From a virus, in the IMG/VR virus record IMGVR_UViG_3300025168_000047, positions 1 to 64,000 of that record: 64,000 bases of DNA; one strand, given 5' to 3'. Shown piece after piece: positions 7,649-16,200 of this stretch. The notes under the pieces are model-generated. The model saw only the letters and a program-made list of their open reading frames with translations. It ran no database searches and was not told the DNA's origin. Within the stretch, counting starts at the first letter, position 1. Each line of letters starts with the position of its first letter. The position numbers and the translations under genes are program-made.

Positions 7649-9226
7649 ATGGCGAAACAAGACGAATTTGACGAAAGACAACCTGCTCCTCCCGATAACG
7701 CTCGTGTTGGTGATGATGTTTCACCTCTTGACCCGGCACAGAGTCAAAGCGAGAGCAGTACACAAGAATATAGCGAAGAAGAGACTTTTCAAACAGAACT
7801 TGATCGAGACCCAGCCTTGAAAAACCCTAGGGGCGAGACTGTTGATGTAAATCTTGTCACCAAGCTTGCCAAAGGCGATTACGTTGATGGGACATTAAAC
7901 CCCATACCTACAAGATCTATAACGCCTTTTACTATCGATCAACACCATACATCTTTTTTAGGAATGGCGAAAAATTTTAGCATGAAACAATATGAAAATA
8001 GTGTTATTAAGAATGCTGGATTTATAAAGGCTATCGTATTATATGCTTGGGAAGAAGAGCAAGGAGACGTTTATAGAGAGGGTCCAACGGGTTTAGAACC
8101 CACAATCAAGACAATTTTGAAAGTAAAAGCGAGAATACCAGAACTTCACGTAACTTTACCCACACCTAGTAGCTTGCCTTTAGCAAATAATCCAAATTTT
8201 GCAGCAGACTGGACAGCTATTAATGCACATCCGACCTTTTTAGCCGCAGATACAAGTATAGCAAAGCTATCAGATGGCGTGCCGCAGCCCGGAGATGTCA
8301 TATATGTTGATTTTGAACACAGATTAACGCAAACTGGGCCAATTTATCTTGGTCCTTTAAGTGTCAACTTTGCATTCAACCTGCCTTCACCACCAGAATT
8401 GATTAAAGAAATACCCACTGAGCTAGATAAACCTTTAGTTCTCGATCCTATCGCGGGTCTAGAGTTTAATATAATTCAAGGCCGACCATTTAGTGGTGGA
8501 AAAATGCCTAGGACCAAAGAAATAGATACGATTGTGATTCATGAAAGCGTAGTAGGAGAGGGTACGGGCGCTGGAAAGGTCGATGGCGGGCGAGATAGAA
8601 CTTACGGTGTATTAGAAAAGAGACAGCTTTCAATTCACTTTACTGTAGGAAAGGATGGCTCAGTGCACCAACACGAAGATCCCGCTAAAGTGGTTACTTT
8701 CCATGGAGGCGGTGGAACAGAAGGTGGAGGAATGAACGGAAGGTCTATTGGCATAGAAATATTGAATAGATGGAAGGCCAGTTCTTCTGAAACAGTCGAC
8801 GGTCGAAAGATAATCCGTGAACCCAGATTTGGTCAAGGTCAAGGAAACTATGTTAATCCTCCACAAGCGCAGCATGAAGCCTGCTACAGATTAATAGCAT
8901 CAATGGTTAAGAAGTTTCCAAAACTAAACATGCAGTTTTTTGGTTCTCGACAGGGAAGCTTCTTTTTTACCAAGTCTCCCGGTCGTGCAACGGGTATAAC
9001 TGCACATGGAAACTATGTGGCTAGAAAGTCTGATGGATTCCCCACTGCAATGTATTGCGCGTGCAGAGCTAGAGGATATAGTGAGCAGGAATCTTACGAA
9101 TATTTAATACAAGCTCTCAATTCAAACTCAAAGACATCAAACTCCGAAGGCACAGTGTCTTATCGACTGCCTCCAATTAAACAGGGAGTCTTTTCTTTAC
9201 CGGACAGTACAGAACCCACTGTATAG
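7649..9226 (+). CDS. baseplate-hub-type protein: OB-like domain fused to Amidase_2 (N-acetylmuramoyl-L-alanine amidase)
   Basis: The third paralogue, 525 residues, with GAGG upstream of its ATG. An acidic N-terminal extension is followed by the shared domain (HTSFLG, IKAIVLYAWEE, VKARIPEL, ADWTAINAHPTF, PQPGDVIYVDFE, YLGPL). Residues about 280-495 form a zinc amidase of the AmiD/T7-lysozyme family. IDTIVIHES carries the first zinc histidine, SIHFTVGKDGSVHQH and VVTFHGGGG the core strands, RSIGIEILN the family strand, and TAHGNYVARKSDG the second histidine and a final acidic ligand. The spacing of that last pair is one residue shorter than in AmiD. The enzyme would cleave the amide between MurNAc and the stem peptide. 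Context argues for a virion enzyme rather than a cytosolic endolysin. Confidence 0.8.
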   Translation: MAKQDEFDERQPAPPDNARVGDDVSPLDPAQSQSESSTQEYSEEETFQTELDRDPALKNPRGETVDVNLVTKLAKGDYVDGTLNPIPTRSITPFTIDQHHTSFLGMAKNFSMKQYENSVIKNAGFIKAIVLYAWEEEQGDVYREGPTGLEPTIKTILKVKARIPELHVTLPTPSSLPLANNPNFAADWTAINAHPTFLAADTSIAKLSDGVPQPGDVIYVDFEHRLTQTGPIYLGPLSVNFAFNLPSPPELIKEIPTELDKPLVLDPIAGLEFNIIQGRPFSGGKMPRTKEIDTIVIHESVVGEGTGAGKVDGGRDRTYGVLEKRQLSIHFTVGKDGSVHQHEDPAKVVTFHGGGGTEGGGMNGRSIGIEILNRWKASSSETVDGRKIIREPRFGQGQGNYVNPPQAQHEACYRLIASMVKKFPKLNMQFFGSRQGSFFFTKSPGRATGITAHGNYVARKSDGFPTAMYCACRARGYSEQESYEYLIQALNSNSKTSNSEGTVSYRLPPIKQGVFSLPDSTEPTV

Positions 9227-9282
9227 AAAGGAACTTAAACAAATTTAACAATTCATGATACTTATAACAGAGAGGAATAATT

Positions 9283-10209
9283 ATGGGTGATAAGAGAAAA
9301 GCGGTCAATTTAAGTGGCTTAAGCGCTCAACAAAATAAAGCATTAAGCAAAATACCCGCTAATAAAAGGGGTGTCGCTAATGAGGGTACTTTTGGAGAGC
9401 CCCGTCCCGAAGCAGTTCCTCACTTTATTCAAACAGAGTCTGAGCATGTTATTTCTAACAAAAACAATTCTTGGATTGTTCTCGGTCGCGACCGTCCTCG
9501 TGGAGTCGCTTCCGGTTACGGCGGCAAGGGCGACACCGGCGCAGCTTGTATTGATCTTTGTGTCGGAAGAATGTCAGCAAACCCTATTACCGACGCATAT
9601 GTTGATCCAAATTTTCGAACCGATGCAGCCCGAATTTATATAAGTCAAAAAACAGATATTGATGAGAACTTTAATTTGACAGAAGGTTCTCTTGGAATGT
9701 CAGAAACAAAGTCTGCAGTCGGAATCAAAGCTGATGGTGTACGCATTGTCGCAAGAGAAGGTATTAAACTAGTTACAACCACAGATTCCTTAAACTCTCA
9801 AGGAGGCCGTGTTAAAAGTATAGGCAACATCGATTTGATCGCTGGAAACAATACAGAATTTTTAGAACCGGCAGTAAAAGGAAAACAGCTAACAAACATG
9901 CTTAGAAAAATGCTTCAACAGATATCTGATTTAACTGAAAACTTAAATGGTTTCCTAGCTTCTCAGATGGCATTTAATTCAGCAATGGGTACGCATTCGC
10001 ACCCAGTTGTTATTACCCCATTTACCCCACCGGTAGCCCTTACTTCTCCCAGCGCAGCCTTAGCTGCGACAACAGCGACAGTTACTCAAGCTTCTAGAAC
10101 TGTTCCATCTCTTTTAGTTGCAAAAGCAAACAAAGTTGGACTTGAGTTCAATTGTCTAAATGAACTGGGTGAGGATTATATTTTAAGCAGGAACGTCAAT
10201 TTAACGTAA
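9283..10209 (+). CDS. spike/needle-like baseplate protein
   Basis: A 308-residue protein preceded by GAGAGGAAT, a good ribosome site. Residues about 100-195 have short alternating beta repeats (ARIYISQKTD, VGIKADGVRIVAREGIKLVT, IGNIDLIAGN), the rhythm of an intertwined trimeric beta-helix. A helical stretch follows (LTNMLRKMLQQISDLTENLN), then GTHSHPVV. An H-x-H pair near the tip binds an iron ion in the spikes of P2 and phi92. A role as the puncturing needle beneath the three OB-domain enzymes is therefore reasonable but inferred. Unlike T4 gp5, no lysozyme domain is fused here; the lytic domains sit in the three genes before it. It could also be a hub component other than the needle. Confidence 0.55.
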   Translation: MGDKRKAVNLSGLSAQQNKALSKIPANKRGVANEGTFGEPRPEAVPHFIQTESEHVISNKNNSWIVLGRDRPRGVASGYGGKGDTGAACIDLCVGRMSANPITDAYVDPNFRTDAARIYISQKTDIDENFNLTEGSLGMSETKSAVGIKADGVRIVAREGIKLVTTTDSLNSQGGRVKSIGNIDLIAGNNTEFLEPAVKGKQLTNMLRKMLQQISDLTENLNGFLASQMAFNSAMGTHSHPVVITPFTPPVALTSPSAALAATTATVTQASRTVPSLLVAKANKVGLEFNCLNELGEDYILSRNVNLT

Positions 10210-10217
10210 TTTAAACA

Positions 10218-13200
10218 ATGTCTTGGATAAACGAGAAAATAAACATCCCTTATATCGATGGTGAATATTACAGCGTTACTGTTGAAGTTGGTCACAAGAA
10301 CAAGTATCCCGGTGATGGAGGTCGAGCCGCAGCTTTAAGAGCCGGCCTTCTTGCCATTGGTGAATATTATGGGAAAGACGTTTCTCGCCTCGTCGGGCCG
10401 GATCCAATGATAAACTCTTTGACCACGGGAATTATCACCCAAGAAGATCTTCATAAAAGAACCAATAAAACAGAACTCTCACGTCGAGGTGTTTTACTGG
10501 TTGGTCCAAAGATCGACCCCCGCCCCCGCCCTAGGACATCTAAGTACAAAGTTGGAGTCTTGAAGGGATTTATAGATCTTCAGTATGATATTTGGCCTGT
10601 CCTTCCATGGTTAGGTTCCGGACAAGATGGACCCTTAGACTTTAGTTTGTTCGAAGGTACATGGGATGAGTATCTTGCATCTGGCATGCCTGAAAAGGCC
10701 CGCGAGAGAATTTCAGAATTAAGGACGACTTTTGTACGCGCCCGGTCACTTCCATCTGATAATAATATTTTTGCAAGTTTTTATTCTGGGAAATACATCG
10801 ACTTTGATACACCAATTCAAGAAGGACTGTATTATCCCGGAAAAGAGTCAGACCACGCTCCTATTATGGTTACAAGACCACCACGCCCGTTTTATGATAA
10901 AGACTACGGCCCGTTATCTGCCGATATGCTTGGGGAAAGAAACACATACAATTATACCGAGCTTAATTATAAAAACTTTGATGAGTTCCACAGGCGCATC
11001 GAGACTCTTAGATTAGTTCTAATCGACTATCAGAATGAGCACGAAGCCCTGACTCAGTATCGTATGGTTTATGCGGGGACAAACATACCTTTTGATCTTA
11101 ATATCGTCGGCGAAGCTTTAGTTGCTCTCCGAGAAGAAATAAAAGATTTTATAAAATTAAACAAAGTTGACCAGACCAAACCATTTACAATCGCACTTAG
11201 ATCTGAAGTTGAATATGACAATCCAGCAAAGACATCGGCAGTTAAAGATTTAATTTCTACTAGAGGTCACATAGCTTACATAAGACTTGGCGACAAACCT
11301 TTGAGAAACGAAGGGAATCCAGAAAAGTGGAATTTTCTTTGGAAAGGGTTTAGAAGAGTCAAAAACGCAGAACAGAATTATAATAGTAACATCGCAAGTA
11401 TCTTAAGCAATTCGAATATGATATTAAACCAGCCCGGGACAGATTATAATTCTGTGTTAAGCAGGGTGTGTTCCGGAACTCCCCCAAAAGCCCCTACTTC
11501 AGGCGAAACAAAACAAAGAATGGGTGTCTTGGCCTTTGTAGAGTTATATTTTCAAGATCAACCGCAAAGAAGAAAGATAAAAATAAAATCTACAAAACAA
11601 GCTTTTGATTTATTTAAGCGCCTAGGTTATGGAGAACCAAAACCAAAGTCAGCAAGAGAAGTTCGTGCCGAAAAAGAATTAACAAAGGACGAGTTTCTCA
11701 AAAGACAGATCGCCAACAGAAATAGAGAGTTTAGCCATCAGGTCGGAGATGTAGTTTTTGCGCAACTACCAGCAAATGTCGATAAGATAAAGAGTTGGGA
11801 TGATATTTGGGGGTATGTGCTAAATCGTGTTAATTTAACAACTTTAGCAACTGAAATTTTAGAATGTGTTGGACTGGGATTGTCAATTGACGATATAGTT
11901 GATAGCCTGTGCGACGGATTTCTTAAACAGATAGGTCAGAATCCTGATCAGATTGATGAAGCTTTCAGAGTTATTGAGAGTACTACTTTCTCTCCCGGGG
12001 GCATATCGGTCGTTTCAGGTGTTCAGATTTCTATTTCTATTCGCGAAAAGATGGCAAATTACATTAATCAAGGTGTAGAAGATCCTTTTTATCAAGCAGT
12101 GATAGAAGAGACTACAATGAACGCTAGCGGAAAGAGATTAGTATGTGAAGCTATCATGACCGGAATCTTCTCACTTGGAGATATACTTTACAAAGCAGCC
12201 TCTTCAGTACCAGATTTAAGTGAAAAAGACCCCCGCCCGGTCATATCAAACTGCCCTCCAACGTTTAGAATACCTGATTCTATCCCTTCTTGGGAAACTT
12301 TTTTGGTTTATATCGCTCAACAGATTGAAGATTATTTATATACAAAAGCAGATTCACTAATATGGATACCTATTAATAGATCGCTACAAGCTATAGTCGA
12401 GGCGTGCGACAACGAAGGGGACTTTGGCAACGTAACTGTCGCAGATGTATTGGCAGAACCAAGAAGCATGGAAGAGAAGTTTAAGGGTACCGGTGTAGAT
12501 TCACGAAACTTCTTGCAAGCTGTTTTGGGCATATTAAGTACAAAAGAGCTTTGCACACTTTTCGACGGAGAACCTTCCCCAACCTTGATGATGACAATTC
12601 GTCGATTCACAGAAACTGAATTTCCAGAATTCTCAAAGATATTTTCTACGAACGATAAGTTAAAAACATTTTTCCAAAGGATTGGCGAAGATTTAGATCT
12701 TTCGGTCTGTGATAGCATCGCAGCTAACCGCCCTCTCCAAGATCTCTGCCGCGACGGAGAGACTAATCGTCAAGCGGCTTTAAGAGAATCTTTATTAGCG
12801 AAAGGTTTATCCGAAGAAGAAGTCAACGAACAACTTGAGCTTGATAAAGATATTAAGAGAGAGCAAATTGCAGATTTAACTTCTTTATTATCATTCGATA
12901 GAGATTCAAATAGAAAGATTGGCGCAGCAGCATTGGGTCTAGGCGAAATATTTGCAAGCTCTGCTATGGCATCAAAACAAACCGGCTATGCAGTCGACGC
13001 TGCCTTTCAGGGAGTTGAAAGTTTGTTTTCGTACGATGTAGCCCAGCTTGTCCCTACGATCTTACAGCAAATTCAAAAATACAGAGATCAAGGTTTAGAA
13101 GTTGATAGGTTGCCAATTGCTGATATTTTAGAGTCTGCCACATCTAACTTTATTACAGTCGGCGGCGGAGGAAAGCATTCATTCTCACTTTGGTCACCGA

Positions 13201-16200
13201 CATTGGGTTTCCAACCCGGAACACTAGATATCGACCCGTCGAGTGATACATTTAATGAATATATTGTAGGTTCGGCAGAAATATCTTATTTAGGACAGCG
13301 AGGAAATGAAGCCCAGCCCGGAGCTACAACAATTAATTATAAACTACTTCCAACACAGAAGATTGAGACCGGCAAAAAAGACAAATATACATTAGCGATA
13401 AAGGCTACCACGCCCACAACGGTGATTGATGCTGTTTATCACGATCCATATTTTGGTGAACAAACCAAAACAAGTGTGAAATATGATCATAATGAGATAT
13501 TCTTATCTGAAATCGGCCCCGAAGGTAACAATCCTGAAATATTAGAGAAATATAACCCTTTCGTCGAACAATATCAAAAAAGCACAGGTCCACAAAAGCC
13601 TTATCAAATGTTTGTATTTGAATCTTTATTTGATTTGGCACTGAAAAGCGAAATAGCGTCCGAAGGCGACACACAGGCTTCACAAGAATTCAACGAAAGC
13701 TTGCAACCTGTCCTTTCTGAGCGTCCATGGACAAACGGACGTAATTTTTCTGTTCTTGATTTTGTGTACGACAAGATATTTGAGCAGTATTTGGAGCAGA
13801 TTTCACAAATTATAGCTTCATCCGAATATTATAACTTAGAAAAACTTCAAGAAATAGATTTTGGGTCTGAGTTCGGATCTAAACTTTTAGGAATGTCCCA
13901 AGTGAAGAATAGTGTTAGCCGCACTTCGCAAGCAAACATGATGAACATAGACTTAGAGGCTTTAGAACCGGGCGAAGCTCCCGACCATCTTGGCAATGCA
14001 CTGTTCGAGGGATCAATTCAGACATTTATAAAATTATATATCGCAGAGCTTACGGTAAAATGCTTATTTGTATTTTCCAAATTTAGATCTGAAGATGTTT
14101 TTTCAGATCCAATAATGGCAGAATTTATTTATAAGCGGGTTGTGGACATATCCTTACCAGATGGAACCAGCCTTTACGATAACTATGTTAGTTTCTTAAA
14201 CAAAATGGAATCAAAACTTAGACTTCGAATGTCAGATTCGACAGACGAGGATATTAATGCAAAAATAAAAGAAGAGATATATGATGGAAATGAAACACCA
14301 AAAGATCTTCTCATCTCAGTTGTAAAAAATATCTTTAAGTCCGGCGGGAAAAATGAAGAAACAAGAGAAGCTTTAGAGAATCTCCTCGATATATCTCTTC
14401 CGAAGATTGAATCTGATATTATCGAAGAAATGAAAAATGAAGGCGAAGATACAGAAACAGCCCCAAAAGAAATCCCAGTGCCATCGGTCGAAACCATTAC
14501 AACTGAATATTCTGATATGAACTTCGACCAAGCTTGGGCAGCCAATCAAAAGAGATTCGAGTATAAAGGGGCATCTAAATTAACTCCTTTAGACACAATC
14601 CCGCCTCTTCCTAGATATCAAAAGTTTTCTCACACTTCAGAGGGTGTTTCGTATTACGATTATAAGGATATTCCAATTTATGATTACGGTCAAGAAACAG
14701 AATCTGGATGGCACCTAAGTGAAGAAGATAAAACAAACTGGAATATTATCACCGGCCCCGGTAAGAGCACGTTGTTAAGAGAACACATCCCATTCGGATT
14801 CCCCGGACAATATGCAGATCTTAGACCTATTGAAATTCCAGCCGGCGTAACCTTGCCTCCCGGTACCGCGTGGGATCCCGGAGATACACAACTCGTTGAT
14901 CTGTCATCTCCTGTTGTACAAGACGTTGCTTTTGTTGGAACGTGGGACGTGGAGATCGTAATGGACAAAGCAAAAGTTCAAGCAGATCTACAGGTTAAAG
15001 CAAATGCCACTGGTGGAGGATTCGACAACCCTTATTATTCAGCCAAAAACAACGAGGCCACACTCAGGGCCTATTTCAGCCGTTTAGTCGATGGCGAAAA
15101 AGCATGGGGTCCAGATTCAACAGGGTTACTCCCAGAGATCTGTAATATTCACAAATCAGTTACCGTCGAACAAGAGATTGTTGGAATGGGTGATACAGAA
15201 TACGCCCAAAAAGTATACGCAGATCCGTCTGAAAACGTTGGCCTTTGGACATTACAGGGATCGGGATTAGAGATTGAGAGTGCACAATTTAGTGTTGCTT
15301 CAAAAAATTGGAGAAATTTATGGGGAAGCTCAATTAAAACGCTCTTCTTGAAAGATGCCGGATATTTTCATGCTGAAAAGTATTTTGAACAAAATTCAGC
15401 TTTGTCAAAAGATATTTACAAGCCCTTTGTTGAGGATCGATTAAAATATGTAGATGTAGAAGACCCTTCAACGTGGTTGGCCAGCAACGGTCTTCCTGAA
15501 GAATATGAATTGGTTGATGGTGTCGCCATAGTTCCTGTTAGATTCGAGATCACTTCTTGGACAGGCGAAGGTGGCGCTCAAGGATCTGGTGTCCCAAATG
15601 GAAAACCAAAGTACAACATTATCTACGAAGAGCGCCCCGGTAAGATACTAAGGCGAACTCTCAAAAAAGGTCTTATACACAACGCGCTTAGCACGACAGT
15701 TCACGGCCCAGTTACAAAAGAAGCTTGGGAGCTTCAAGAGGTTTCCGATTCAAACGACGCTAGCAATTATCCTCTTATCCAGATCCGCCCACCTGTATAT
15801 TGGTATTGGGAAGGAGACTCCGGCGGCTGGTTTGAAACATCTTTTGGCGCAGAGAGAACAGTACCAAAAGTTACATATTTCAGGTTTACAGTTAATGGTT
15901 CAAACTTTCAGCCCAATACTAAAGTTGCTTTAGCTCCTGTTAACGGTGTGGGTCCACAATATCCATTCGAGGTCGAGTATCTATCTGATACGGCTTTGCA
16001 GGTCACAATGCCAATTAGCATTAACAGTGGGAATCAAAGTTATCCGGACAAAGCTGGAGATTATGAATATACACCAAATGCCGGCACAATCGCAGCTAAA
16101 GAAGATGGAAAAGACCTTGTTGATCAAAAAGGCGGCCCGACAGGTCAAATATATAAAATGAATAATATCAAAGTTTTCAATTCATTGTTAGCTTTAGTGG

